A stretch of DNA of 64,000 nucleotides from the NCBI RefSeq assembly GCF_032854445.1, contig NC_088302.1, forward strand, positions 24,379,788 through 24,443,787, given 5' to 3'. A program made the translations under genes and the position numbers. Position 1 is the stretch's first letter; each line of letters begins with the position of its first letter. The notes under the pieces were generated by a model. The model made no database searches. It was not told the origin of the DNA and saw only the letters and a program-made list of their open reading frames with translations. This DNA comes from Liolophura sinensis. Lineage: Eukaryota > Mollusca > Polyplacophora > Chitonida > Chitonidae. Positions 12,311-23,880 of the stretch are shown here, one piece after another.

Positions 12311-12914
12311 ATGAAAATCTTTATTATCGGCAGCAGTTACGTTCATAGGCTGGAGAATAGTATCCTTCGAAATTCGATCCCAAACTCTAGAATCGACTTT
12401 GGAACAGGCCATGACATTCAGGTTTTTTTTTTGGCATTGGGGGAGCTAGAGTTGGGACACTTAGATGCTCTGGAAGATTGGAAAGTCTCCTTCAGGAGAC
12501 AAAACCTGACCCTAGTTATCCTCCACATTGGGGGAAACGATGCGGACTCTCACAAATCAGCAGCAGCAATTTGCGCTGATATTTTAGACTATGTTGGTGC
12601 ACTTAAATCGAAATTCCAAATTCCAAGGATCTACATCAGCCAGCTTCTTTACCGTCAGGTAACTCGGCGAATTTCGGTCCACATTTATAATACAAAAAAT
12701 CCATGAAATTAACAAGAAGCTGACAAACAACCCATTGGCCACCTTCTGAAGACACCGGGGACTCATCCGACCACAAAAGCAAATTCTAACCAACGACGGA
12801 GTGCACCTAAACACTCTAGGCCAGGAACTGTTCTACCGGTCTATGAAACGTGCTGTCTGCGCCGCCATGGGAGGCCACAAAGAAAAATTGGAAATAGAGA
12901 AGGAAATCAATTAA
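12311..12914 (+). pseudogene. SGNH/GDSL hydrolase relic, probably from a retroelement
   Basis: The ATG at 12,311 opens a 131-codon frame with the start of an SGNH hydrolase fold: IGSSYVHRLE (residues 6-15), where the usual Asp before the serine nucleophile is replaced by Ser, and LHIGGND (block III Gly and Asn, residues about 72-78). The frame ends at 12,706, but homology continues one frame over: INKKLTNNPLATF, an in-frame TGA where Trp is likely, then LTNDGVHLNTLGQELFYRS, which contains the catalytic DxxH of block V, to a stop at 12,914. One frameshift near 12,670 and one nonsense codon therefore break it. SGNH domains of this short type occur in retrotransposons (CR1 ORF1 esterase, some Ngaro/DIRS elements) as well as in cellular esterases. 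The nearby direct repeats and A-runs favour a retroelement origin. Esterase activity is not expected. Confidence 0.75.
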
Positions 12915-13137
12915 AGAAGAAGACAGGGAAAACAATAAGAAGACCCATGGGACCAAAGAAACTTAACAACCAGGAAACGAAGACCAGAAACATGAAAGAC
13001 ATCATGACAATAGGACTATCTCTTGCTTCAACTAAGTGGATGAGGCCTGACATCCTTGCTCCTCATTTATACTTGTCGCACCTGTTACAGGCACAGGTTT
13101 CCAGTACGCTGGTTTTTCCTGGACGGCGTCCGGTATA

Positions 13138-13168
13138 AGTGGCGGGAGCTCCTTAACTCCACGCCACT
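13138..13168. repeat. Hairpin after the SGNH relic
   Basis: AGTGGCG-GGAG (13,138-13,148) pairs with CTCC-A-CGCCACT (13,157-13,168), giving an 11-bp stem with one bulged A and an 8-nt loop. It is GC-rich in an AT-rich setting and may be a structural element of the same degenerate retroelement. Confidence 0.7.
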
Positions 13169-13489
13169 GAGGAGGAAGCAAGAGAACAAAACTGTTAACC
13201 AATAAATAAAGGCACTACTGTTGTTTTCTCTCTGTGTAAATTTTTGTATAGGCAACTCATTGTAATTCTTTAATGCAGATCTATGTATTTCTAATGTAAA
13301 GATAACGTTAATCTCTGTAAATAGCTTACTATTTATCCCCTTTCTGTTAAATGACCATGGCAGCATTTGAACCTATACAATAAGCCGTAATATGCTACCA
13401 CAAAGAGGTTAATCCCGCCAATTGACTCATGTACATATGTAAATAGTATACCAACGCACTGCTGTTATGTAACCAAAATATTCATGTGT

Positions 13490-13512
13490 AAAAAAAAAAA
13501 AAAATAAATAAA
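13490..13512 (+). repeat. A15 run with TAAATAAAA tail
   Basis: Fifteen A residues followed by TAAATAAAAC. It could be the poly(A) end of the retroelement remnant that starts near 11.8 kb, which would make that remnant about 1.7 kb. Confidence 0.6.
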
Positions 13513-13799
13513 ACACTGATTTGATGGGCCACAATATCCGCCAGGAAAGTGGCCCTAAAACCAGTAAATAAACAAACTTTCACAAAGGTCCGCAGACTAA
13601 CAATACATGAAAACGTTAAATAGTCTTACATAACGGTAACCATATTTCAGCCTTTTGTGTCATCTTTTCAAGGCTACATGTTACTGCATGGGGCCATGTA
13701 TAGGTCTCTGAAAGTGAAACTGAAAGTAATTTAAAATAAAACAGCACACCATCGTCCATAAATTAAAAAAAAATATATCACTGCGTATCCAGCCAATTA

Positions 13800-14090
13800 T
13801 AAAGTCTCACTGCCAAAATTGCTTTTCCCCAGTGACACGTAACACAGCAACACTCTAATGATCGATGTTCTAGTGTTCATATTGATGCAAAGAAAATGCA
13901 GTTGAAATATTTTTTTTTAATTCACAATGTTAAACTCCATAAGCTTGGTTTCGACATAAAGAACTTATCGCCTCGGGTGATGTCATAATTGTTCTTCACC
14001 GGAGTACCCAGTTAAACAAACCAACTTGCAACTTTACTGTGACTACATTTGCATTTGACACTTTTTCCCCTTGTGCTTTAATGCAAAAAC
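13800..14090 (+). repeat. Array-flanking duplication, left copy
   Basis: This resembles 46,410-46,730 in the same orientation. Shared landmarks in order: CCAAAATTGC, CAGTGACACGTAACA, TTCACAATGTTAAACTCCATAAGC versus TTCATAATGTAAAACTACATAAGC, CCTCGGGTGA, an ACCGG-GTACC phrase, and GACACT...TTTTAATG. Divergence is roughly a quarter of positions by eye. The two copies bracket the large array. Confidence 0.65.
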
Positions 14091-15668
14091 AAAACCTATT
14101 TTCTTTTCAGTCCTCACTTCACTTTTACGAGTCTATGCAGATAATCTGGGCTGTTATTGCCAGCAGACAGATGCATAATGGAGAAATTTATTAGACGAAT
14201 GCAAATGTGACCTCTCAGATAGCTGAACAGCAGTGCGTTTCCTATGAACGTAAGTTTTTTTTTTAACAGCAGTAACAAGTAACGACCCCCTCATTTCATT
14301 TATTACACCATGACATATGACATGGTCGCCTACATGTCATTAAAGAAAGGCGATTCTTGTTTAAGCCTTAGAGCGATTTTTTTCAGTGCAACCCACCATC
14401 TTATAGCGAAATGTACGAATTCCCTCAATTACCACGTCCAAATGGACTATTTCAAATCTCTGTTCTCTCCAGTAATAGTGAAGACTCGTTTAAAACTCTT
14501 CTGGATACGCAGCCCAATTCCAGTCGCTATCGATATTAGCCCATCCGGTAGTCAGAGTTTCATCGAATCCGTGCGTGAGCTTTCCTCCTCTTACAGGTAG
14601 ACAGAAAAATAATCGCTTCCACAAACGTAAACATATTTTAGCAGATGTAAATAACACTTAACTACTCAGTCAGAACATTATGAACGAGTAAAGTGGGAAT
14701 TGTTTCTCATGTTGGATCAACTCTTCTGCATGTAATAACTTATTATGATTTCCATTTGCAATACCATCATTATGATTTGTTTGGGCTGTGGGAAATCCGA
14801 GTGCCATGACTCCAGACTGTAGGCAGCCTCATGGGAATACAGCATGCTTATCAGTTTTCGATGTCTGACTTCATTCCAAATGCAAATCCCGGAGGACGCC
14901 CTTTGTATATCAAAGGCTGGTTAAACTAGCAGAATAATTCTGTAATGGATGCAGACAGGGAATTAATGTGTAAGTTCTCATGTTACTGGTTTGTTATGCA
15001 ACTAACATTCTGAACTACATGTTACCAATGATATAGGACTAATCACAAGTTTGCATGTTCAATATAGGGACTTTGACTCTAATATAATCACAATACTGAC
15101 TTCATTACAACTCCTTAATTAACGGACTAGTAGGTAATTATTTGGTAATTTGGTAAAAAATTATCTTCATAAGGTGATGAGTCTATATAAAGCATTTATT
15201 TTCATAACCGGCTAAAGCTTGCTGGGTGATTGCACACAACTATTGCTTACAGCTTGTAGGACCATCGTGATAAATGTATACGTTCAGGGTGGATATTATT
15301 CGAGTGGCTCACCTACAGGATCGTCGGACGCAAAGGGAAATCCAGCATGATTGTAGATACTTCGCTTTCTCTGTCTTCTCACTAAATTGCATGAATCGTG
15401 CTGTGCAACGTGCGTTGACCAAGCAAGTAAGAAGAGGTCTGTTAGGCCAATGCGGGCGCCAGATTAATAAAGGGGATTCTCCTTCCATAGTTGTATGTGT
15501 GACTAGCTGTCAAATGTATACTAGTTATATGTTAATTTAGCAGCAGACACCGTCTTTATATCTCTGGAGTCGCTGTATTCTTTCGCTGCACGCATGGAGG
15601 CAGCCTGTTTCTTCATAAAACACAGCCGTCACAAAAATGTATTTTGTTGCCACAGGGTGTGTGGATAT

Positions 15669-15675
15669 AAATGGC
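15669..15675 (+). promoter_or_regulatory. TATA box, unit 0
   Basis: GGATATAAATGGC at the same place as the TATA boxes of the other units. The downstream start codon is lost here (GCTTCGG instead of GCCATGG), although the following frame remains open for 43 codons to KKRTEEGKEIRKFTDKSCW and beyond. Confidence 0.4.
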
Positions 15676-15859
15676 ACTTGCTGACTTGTATTCAATTGCT
15701 TCGGTTTTCCACTTAGTGCTGTTCAGCGATGATTCGCATAAAAAGCGAACAGAGGAAGGGAAAGAAATCCGCAAATTTACTGATAAAAGCTGCTGGCGTA
15801 ATGCAATAAATCATTCAGGAGATTAGGCAGTTACATGGCAGATCCGAATGCTTACTTGA

Positions 15860-16194
15860 ATCAGCTGTTCAGCTTCGCTCCTAGCAGTCATGGGCTTTTT
15901 TCAACTTGACTATATCACCAATGTTTCATGCGGTGTCTTGATACATTGGAAGTATCATTGAATGAAATCATACAACAGCAGTGGCTTGAGGCATTGATCA
16001 ACTTAGTATTGACGCAAGCATCAATATTTGGGTTATATCCCATTTACACTGATAACGCCATATTTAATGCATGGTATGGACAAGACAAAACAAGGTCCGT
16101 CATTCTCATACGTGCTGCACGTCAAGAACATTTATTAGGTTGGAATGCTTTTGATATACTGAGTGTATTTCTCTTCAGTGAAACGATTGTGTGA
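15860..16194 (+). repeat. Array module, first copy
   Basis: The most diverged of 14 copies of a roughly 350-bp module recognised by GCTTACTTG(G/A)ATCAGC, ..GCAGTCAT.GCTTTTTTCA, GTCTTGATA.ATTGGAAGTAT and GATAACGCCATATTTAATGC. The second type of copy (for example 33,950-34,300) has the parallel phrases GTTTATTTGGATCACCAGAG and AGTATTATTGAATGAAAATC. Frames through the module are long in some copies (92 codons at 27,901-28,179) but differ between copies, so I treat it as non-coding or pseudogenic. Confidence 0.6.
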
Positions 16195-16573
16195 GACATT
16201 GGTAGCATAAGAGGCCAATCCAGTTGTACGATGAATGAAAATTAACTAGACATCGTTAAAGCATCTATATTTTTAGACGAAAGGTTGCTTTGTTATTACA
16301 GTTTAAATGAAAACCTCGGCCTTACTGGTGATTTTCGGTTGGTCTCTCTGTGCTGTACGATTTAAAATATTGTTGATAATGTTCAAATATTACTGGGAAA
16401 AGCAGCGGAGCGTATTTCTTAGCAAAGGTGTTTTTAGGCTCAGGACACACAGCTGCTTATTTGCGTCTGGATTGTAGACGATATTAATGCAATGATACTT
16501 CACGCTGTATTTCTTGATCTATACGGCAATGTCACACACGTCAATGTCCACTTTTCGCGTACTACTTTAAACA

Positions 16574-16726
16574 CTCGCGGCGTAAGGATTAAATGTGCTT
16601 GCCTTCAAGGGCTGGGACAAACCAGGTATGGGGCAAAATTGTCTTGGCATTGAATTTGTAACTTTCAGTGCCCCAAATGCGGATGGGCGTCCACGCAACC
16701 GTTAAATAGATATGAAATAAGTAAAT
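16574..16726 (+). repeat. tRNA-derived SINE, unit 0
   Basis: About 150 bp: an A-box-like GGCGTAAGGATTAAATGTGC head, a GACAAACCAGGTATGGGGCAAA stretch at the B-box position, a body ending TTAAATAGATATGAAATAAGTAAAT, and an ATAA-type tail. The same element sits at the same place in all array units with a cassette, so it inserted before the array amplified. Confidence 0.55.
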
Positions 16727-16728
16727 AC

Positions 16729-17106
16729 TTGGGTAAAGCAGCCCCACAAATGTACACGCAGACTTACTCCAGATCTTGTTGGATTGGTCGTGGCCTCAGG
16801 AGGTTTTTTAGGTATGTGCCAAAGGGCAAGAGTTTATTTCTTGCACTGGTTCTTTCCATCCATGAACAATTAGTGGAAAAGAATAAAACACATGCGGTTG
16901 TTGTGAATCTCTCTTGCAGGACTTTGGTTGCTCTTTCAGCTAAAGTTGACAATCGGACCATTACCAATTAAACAGGCTCGATTCCATTACTGGCAGAAAA
17001 ACTGTCAAAAACTGGACGCACAGAGACAGACAATTTTGCTGAAAATGGATGAAACAGCCCAAAAATTGAACATCGTTCTCATACAGGATCCATTCACGGT
17101 GTTTTA
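16729..17106 (+). pseudogene. Type A terminal cassette, unit 0
   Basis: A 5' frame reads MYTQTYSRSCWIGRGLRRFF and IHEQLVEKNKTH then ends at TAA (16,969). A second frame, two bases over, continues the homology to type B as GPLPIKQARFHYWQKNCQKL and ILLKMDETAQKLN to a TAA at 17,104-17,106, followed within 35 bases by AATAAA. The split frame relative to type B implies a broken coding segment. I do not recognise the protein; the MDETA string is too short to claim a transposase. Confidence 0.4.
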
Positions 17107-17880
17107 ATTTATTAAAAATTTTGTCAAATCAATAAAAAATTATTTTAATTGAAAGACCTGACAAAGTGATTCGTCACGAAGTCAGACACAGTCGAGCAGC
17201 CAGATTAGGAAAGCTCCCTGAGGTACCGATACAGGACTAGTTGTAAATAGGTGAATGATTCTCGAACCTAATTCATTTTTCGGAGTTGTATATTTTGCAA
17301 ACCTGTGTAAAACTTGCACCATGCCTTTTCTTTCCTGAACGACATGCCAACCGTCAACCTGCAAACAAACCTGTAGCTCACCTCAGTTTGTATGCATTCA
17401 TTAACCTAAAAGTGGGGACTTGTATTCCTGCAAGTATTATTAAATGAAAATCAAACAATGCAGTGGTTTGAGGCATGGATAAAGTTAGTATTAATTTAAG
17501 CATTATCCCATTTGCGTTATTTACACAGATAACGCCATATTTAATGCATGGTATGGACAAGAGAACCCCTCATTCTCCTACGTGTGTCACGTTACCACAT
17601 TTATTAGATTGGATTGTTGTTTATATACCGAGGGTATTTCTCTTTAGTAAAAGGATTGTGTGAGAAACTGGTAACATATGAGGCCAATCCAGTTATACAG
17701 TGTACGAAAATGTAAAAGGCCAACAAATGAGTTATTTGGCTAATATGTATGTAAACAGTCAAGAAACTGTCGCTCCCAGTAGAGCCAAGCGTTAAACTAA
17801 TACGTTAAACGTCCGGTCAGATATGATGTTATTCCACATATGCGCAAACACATACTTTGCCCCTTTTGTTTCCTTGAGAT

Positions 17881-18088
17881 ATAGGCCTCTACAAGTTAAC
17901 TCGACAGACAAGTCTGTTCCTCGGTCTAGGAATGTTTGGGTTTTTCCTGGGAGCTGTTAGTGGCGCACGCAGATGGTGTTTGGCAAACGTCCTCGTCAGC
18001 CAGAGTGAAAGTAAAATACATACTGCGTAAGGGGTTTACCTTAACGATGGCGCTGCCACAAGTCAGAATATACCTTCAACATTTACAG
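17881..18088 (+). pseudogene. Signal-peptide-like exon, unit 1 (start lost)
   Basis: Homologous to 43,320-43,529. The start codon position reads ATA and the frame meets TAA at the GCGTAA string after the SESKIHTA phrase. The splice donor CAG/GTGATT at 18,086-18,090 is intact. Confidence 0.45.
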
Positions 18089-18154
18089 GTGATTTCACTT
18101 TAATTCTTCTTGCGGATTGACATGAACGACATTCCCACCGTCAACCTGCGAACC

Positions 18155-18235
18155 GACCTGTAGCTCAGTTGGGTTTGGCTGCATTTATTAACCTAAAAGT
18201 GGGGATTTGTCTCCCATCGAGATACAAACTGTGCT
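18155..18235 (+). repeat. tRNA-like segment, typical copy (unit 1)
   Basis: CTGTAGCTCAGTTGGG is a tRNA D-arm/A-box match, followed after an ATTCATTAACCTAAAAGTGG stretch by a B-box-like TCTCCCATCGAGATAC. It does not fold as a full cloverleaf, so it is a tRNA-derived SINE head rather than a tRNA gene. Fourteen copies of the D-arm phrase occur, near 17,371, 18,159, 20,496, 22,433, 25,372, 27,121, 29,508, 32,968, 34,749, 37,136, 39,130, 42,049, 43,599 and 49,056, twice per full unit. All are preceded by GACATGAACGACATGCCAAC or a close form. Confidence 0.6.
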
Positions 18236-18735
18236 GTTACCATCCACCATTCCCACAACACTGTAGAAATACTAGATTTAAGTTCAAATGCTCCTCTGAA
18301 ATATTATCAAATTAGCGAATATTTCTCTTGAAATACACCTACTTATATAGGTACATATACATCTTATATGCTGAACAGAATGAACTCTTGGCGTTGAACG
18401 GATTTGTTGAGAATGTTTCTTGATGATGATTGCAATACTGTGTGTACGTCACTGACGCACAATTGGAAGAGGTATGTCATTTGTGTGCTTGGCGCCAGGC
18501 TGATTAAATCTAAAGTGGACCCTCATTCCTTTACTTGTCTGTGAGATTACAACGTGGCTGTTGGCCTTGTCAATCACATTTTTATTCTTCGTCTAACTCC
18601 CAAATGTATACGCTTATATAGCATTAGACATCGTCTTTTTATCACAGGAGTCGCTACGTTATATCGCTTTAGGCCTGTTTCTTCATGAAACACAACCGTT
18701 ACGAAAATGTATTTGGTTGCCCTAGGGTGTATAGA

Positions 18736-18821
18736 TATAAATGGCACTTGCTGACTCTCATTCGATTGCCATGGCTTTCCACTTATTGCTGTTAACCAAT
18801 GGTTCGCTTAAAAAGCGAAGA
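18736..18821 (+). promoter_or_regulatory. TATA box, Kozak ATG and splice donor, unit 1
   Basis: TATAAAT (18,736-18,742) lies 29 bases upstream of GCCATGG, whose ATG is at 18,771. The short frame reads MAFHLLLLTNGSLKKRR and then meets TAA. That TAA is part of GA/GTAAGG, a strong 5' splice-site match, so the frame may continue by splicing. The same arrangement recurs in units 3, 4, 5 and 6. Confidence 0.4.
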
Positions 18822-19705
18822 GAGTAAGGGAAAGAAATTCGCAAATTTACTAATAAAAGCTGCTGGCGTAGCGCAATAAATCATTCAGGAGTCTAGCTAT
18901 TTACAAGGCAGATGCGAAAGCTTACTTGGATCAGCAGTTCGGCTTCGCTCCAAGCAGTCATAAGCTTTTTTCACCTTGGCTATATCGCCACTTTTTCCTG
19001 TGGTGTCTTGATATATTGGAAATATCATTGAATGAAATGAAACAATTGCACATGGCTGTAGGCATTGATGAAGTTAGTATTGATGTAAGCATTATCCCAT
19101 TTGCGTTATTTAGACTGATAACTCCATATTTAATGCATGGTACCATCAAGAGAAAACAAGGTCCGTCAATCTCATACGTGTTGCACATCATGTGCATTTA
19201 TTAGATAGGCATGCTTTTGATATACTAAGTGAATTTATCTTGAGTGAAATGATTGTGCGAGACATTGGTAGCATATGAGGCCAATCCAGTCGTCCAATGA
19301 ACGAAATTAAATAGGCAACGTGAAAGTATCTGGACATTTTAGGGCGAAAAGTTGCTTTATCATCAAAGTTAAATTAAAACCTTGTCGTTAATTGTGATTT
19401 TCGGTTGATCTCTCTAAGCTGTATGTTTTCAAATATTATTGATAATGTTCTCAAGTTACTGAGGAAAGCAGCAGGGCGTATTTCTTCACCAGTGTGTTTT
19501 TAAGCCCAGACACACAGCCGTTTACAGGCGTCTGGATTGAATATGATAATAATGCCACGAGTCTTCACGATGCATTTCTTAATCTCAGTGTGTATTCCTT
19601 GTTCTCAGAGTGTATTTCTTGATCCCACGGTGTCTTTCTTGATCTATGATGTATGTATGCCAATCTTACGTAGGTCTATGTCCACTGTTCAAATACTACG
19701 TTAAA

Positions 19706-19861
19706 CAGTGGCGGCCTAATAGTTACAGGTGCTTGCCTTCAAGACTTGGGACAAACCAGGTGCGGGTCAAAGTTGCCTTAGCGTTAAATCTGTAACTTTC
19801 AGAGCCACCATTGCGGATAGGCTTCTGGGGAACTGTTAAAGAGATAACAAATAAATAAATA
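19706..19861 (+). repeat. tRNA-derived SINE, unit 1
   Basis: GGCGGCCTAATAGTTACAGG head and AACAAATAAATAAATAC tail. Orthologous in position to 16,574-16,726. Its internal TAACTTTCAG is also a plausible 3' splice acceptor. Confidence 0.6.
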
Positions 19862-19862
19862 C

Positions 19863-20231
19863 TTGGGTAAAGCTGCCGCACCAATGTACTCGCAGACTTA
19901 CTCCAGATCTTGCTGCATATGTCGTGGTCTCAGGAGGTGGGTTAGGTATGTGCCAAAGGTCAAGAATTTTTTCATGGCACTGTTTCCTTCCATCCATGAA
20001 CAATTAGTGGAAAAGAATAAAACACATGCGGTTGTTGTGAATCTCTCTTGCAGGACTTTGGTTGCTCTTTCAGCTAAAGTTGACAATTACCATTTAAACA
20101 GGCTCGATTCCATTACTGGCAGAAAAACTGTCAAAAACTGGACGCACAGAGACAGACAATTTTGCTGAAAATGGATGAAACAGCCCAAAAATTGAACATC
20201 GTTCTCATACAGGATCCATTCACGGTGTTTT
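19863..20231 (+). pseudogene. Type A terminal cassette, unit 1
   Basis: As in unit 0, with a further loss of about 9-11 bases after the KVDN phrase. The stop is at the GTGTTTTAA string and AATAAA at 20,257-20,262. A CTCTCTTGCAG/G acceptor-like site lies inside (about 20,044-20,054). Confidence 0.4.
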
Positions 20232-22156
20232 AATTTATTAAACATTTTGTCAAATCAATAAAAAATTATTTTAATTGAAAGACCTGACAAAGTGATTCGT
20301 CACGAAGTCAGACACAGTTGAGCAGCCAGATTAGGAAAGCTCCCTGAGGTACCGATACAGGGCTAGTTGTAAATAGGTGAATGATTCTCGAACCTAATTC
20401 ATTTTTCGGAGTCGTATATTTTGCTGACTGTGTAAAACTTGCACCATGCCTTTTCTTTCCTGAACGACATGCCAACCGTCAACCTGCAAACAAATCTGTA
20501 GCTCACCTCAGTTTGTATGCATTCATTAACCTAAAAGTGGGGACTTGTATTCCTGCAAGATACAAACTGTGCTATTTCAATCCACCATTACCACAATACG
20601 GTACTGTTTTTTTCCCTGATAGGTTTCCTGGCTCATTACTCTTTGCCACCATCGCATGAGTTAAACACTTTTTAGTCAGGCGTAAAATAAATCAAAATAC
20701 CTAAAAGGCACTCTGAGACTGGAAATTTCATCCCAGAGCAAAGTGTACAAATACCTGCGATCATTAAAGACAAATGGATCACTGTGAACTTCTGTTTTGT
20801 GCTATAATAGCAAAAAATGGTTTTAAATTTCCCTGGATTCACACGATCCAAATCGCCATGAAAATTGAATGGACTGGTGGTTCCGTTGGTCAGAGTTACA
20901 TCAAATCCGTGCATGAGCTTTCCTCGTAAGTTTGCTTACAAGTAGACAGAAAAATAATCGCCACCACAAACGTAACTAATTTTAGCAGATGTAAATAATA
21001 CTTAACCACTCAGTGAGAACAGTGTGAGTGAGTAAAGTGGGAATTTCCTCTGCGTGTAATAACTTATTATGATTTCCATTTGCAATACCATGGTTATAAT
21101 TTGTTTGTGCTGTGGGAAATCCTAGTGCCATGACTCCATATTGTAAGCAGCCTCGTGGGAATACAGCATGCTTATAAACTTTCGATGTCTGACTTCATTC
21201 CAAATGCAAATCCTGGGGGACGCCATTTGTATATCAAAGGCTCGTTGCACGTGTAGAATAATTCTGTCATGGATGCAGACAGGGAATTAATGTGTAAGTT
21301 CTCGTGTTACTGGTTTGTTATGCAACTAACATTCTGAAGTACATGTCACCATTGATATAGGACGCATCACAAGTTTGCATGTTCAGTATAGGGACAAACT
21401 CTAACATGATCACAATACTGACATCATTATAATGCAATGATTAACGGACTGGTAGGTAATTATGATTATAAATTAATTAATGGATTGCAATGCGTAAAAC
21501 ATTGTGTCGATAAACAAACCATATGATTCGATATCTTGATGAACAATAGAATGTGTATCTAGAAAGATTTATCTTCATTAGCGCACGGATTGCAGAGCCA
21601 AGGAAAGAAATTCGCAAATTTACTGATAACATCTGTTGGCGTAGTGCAATAAATTATTCTTGAACCAGAATTTTTTTAAAGTGGTGTCTTCAATATTGGA
21701 AGTATTATTGAATGAAAATCAAACAATGCAGTGGTTTGAGGCATGGATAAAGTTAGTACTGATGTAAGCATTACCCCATTTGTGTTATTTACACAGATAA
21801 CGCCATATTTATTACATGGTATGGACAAGAGAACACAAGACCCTTCATTCTCCTACCTGTGTTACCTCACTAAATTTGTTAGATTGGATTGTTGTTGATA
21901 TACCGAGGGTATTTCTCTTTAGTGAAAGGATTGTGTGAGAAACTGGTAACGTATGAGGGCAATTCAGTTATGGACTGTACGAAGACTGAAAAGTCTAACA
22001 AATGAGTTATTTGGCTGATGTGTTTGTAAACAGTCAAGAAACTGTCGCCTCCTAGTACAGCCAAGCGTTTAACTAATAGGTTAAACGTCAGGTCAGATAT
22101 GATGTTATTCCACATATGCGCAAAAACGTACTTTGCTCATTTTGTTTCCATGAGAT

Positions 22157-22363
22157 ATAGGCCTCTACAAGTTAACTCGAGGGACAAGTGTTTTTCTCGG
22201 TCTAGGAATATTTTTGTTTTTCCCGGGAGCTGTCAGTGGTGCACGCAGATGGTGTTTGGCAAACTTCCTCGTCAGCCCGAGTGAAAGTGAAATACATACA
22301 GCGTGGGTGTTTACCTTAACGATGGCGCAGCCACAAGTCAGAATATACCTTGAATATTCACAG
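22157..22363 (+). pseudogene. Signal-peptide-like exon, unit 2 (start lost, frame open)
   Basis: Sixty-nine open codons with ATA at the start position. The frame reads a hydrophobic stretch ending GAVSGARRWCLANF, then MAQPQVRIYLEYSQ, up to a CAG/GTGATT splice donor at 22,361-22,365. Only the initiation codon is missing compared with unit 7. Confidence 0.45.
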
Positions 22364-23035
22364 GTGATTTCTCTCTAATTCGTCTTGCGGATTGACATGA
22401 ACGACATGCCAAGGGTCAACCTGCGAACCGACCTTTAGCTCAGTTGAGTGTGGGTGTTTGTCTGTACGGTTTGGCTGCATTCATTAACCTAAAAGTGGAG
22501 ATTTGTCCTCCATCGAGATACAAACTGTGGTGTTACCATCCACCATTCCCACAACACTGTAGAAATACTAGATTTAACTTCAAATGCTCCTCTGAAATAT
22601 TATCAAATTAGCGAATATTTCTCTTCAAATACAACTACTTGGAATACAAAATGAATATGTTGAATAAAATGAACTCTTAGCGTTGAACTGATTCGTTGAG
22701 AATGTTTGTTGAAGATGATTGCAATACTGTATGTGGGTCACTGATGCACAGTTGGAAGAGATATGTCATTTGTGAGCTTGGCGCCAGGCTGATTAAATCT
22801 AAAGTGGACTCTCATTCCTTTACTTGTCTGTGTGATTACCTCGTGGCTGTTGGCCTTGTCAATCACATCTTTATTCTTCGTCTAACTCCCCAATGTATAC
22901 GCTTACATAGCATTAGACATCGTCTTTATATCACATGAGTCTGTATGTTCTATCGCTTTAGGCTCTGCGGCAGCCTGTTTCTTTATAAATCACAACCGTC
23001 AAGAAAATGTATTTGGTTGCCCAAAGGTGTATAGA

Positions 23036-23118
23036 TATGGCACTTGCCGACTTGCATTCGATTACCATGGCTTTCCCCTTAGTGCTGTTAACCGATGGTT
23101 CGGTTAAAAAGCGATGAG
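23036..23118 (+). promoter_or_regulatory. Damaged TATA/ATG region, unit 2
   Basis: The TATA string is reduced to GATATGGC by a 4-base loss. ACCATGG keeps the ATG (23,076) but CGATGA introduces a stop after MAFPLVLLTDGSVKKR. The GTAAGG donor is absent (GAGGAAGG instead). This unit would not work under the model proposed for units 1 and 3-6. Confidence 0.4.
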
Positions 23119-23880
23119 AGGAAGGGAAAGAAATTCGCACATCTACTAATAAAAGCTGCTGTCTCGATATTTAGGACGAAAGCTTGTAATAATTCATTCA
23201 AGAGTCTAGCTAGTTACAAGGCAGATGTGAAAGCTTACTTGGATCAGCAGTTCGGCTTCTGTCCAAGCAGTCATTAGCTTTTTTCAACTTGACTATATGA
23301 CCAATGTTTTATGCGGTGACTTGATACATTGGAAGTATCATAAAATGAAATCTAACAACTGGATATGTGTGATGCATTGATGAAGTTAGTATTGATATAC
23401 GCATTATCCCATTTGCGTTATTTAGACTGATAACTCCATATTTAATGCATGACACAGACAAGTCAATACAAGACATGTCATTCTCATACGTGTTGCACGA
23501 TAAGTATATTGATTAGATAGGAATGCTTTTGATATACTGAGTGTATTTCTCTTTAGTAAAAGGATTGTGTGAGAAAATTGTAACACATGAGGCCAATCCA
23601 GTTGTACAATGAATGAAATTTAAATAGGCATCGTAAAAGCATCTCGATATTTAGGACGAAAGCTTGTCTTGTCACCACAGTTAAATTAAAACCTTGGCGT
23701 TAATGATGATTTGCGGTTGGTCTCTCTGTGCTGTACGTTTTCAAATATTATTGATAATGTTCACGAATTATTATTTATCTATTTTTCTTAGTTCTTCGCA
23801 AGTGTTTTTTCAGACCAGAACACACAGCTATTTACAAGCATCTAGATTGCAGACGATATAAATACCATGATACTTGACGC

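Larger units (their letters stand above)
14500..17880 (+). repeat. Array unit 0 (type A, partial, most diverged)
   Basis: The left edge of the array. Homology begins near 14,530 with a phrase matching CATCGAATCCGTGCGTGAGC in later units. The TATA element is at 15,669-15,675, but the following ATG is mutated to TTCGG context. A fusion near 17,434 joins the tRNA-like tail directly to the second module copy, so about 1 kb present in other units is deleted. Divergence from other units is highest here, as expected for an array edge. Confidence 0.75.
17881..22156 (+). repeat. Array unit 1 (type A)
   Basis: A complete 4.3-kb unit measured from one signal-peptide exon to the next. It carries a type A cassette at 19,863-20,231 and keeps the roughly 1-kb region between the second tRNA-like segment and the second module copy that unit 0 lacks. 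Confidence 0.8.
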
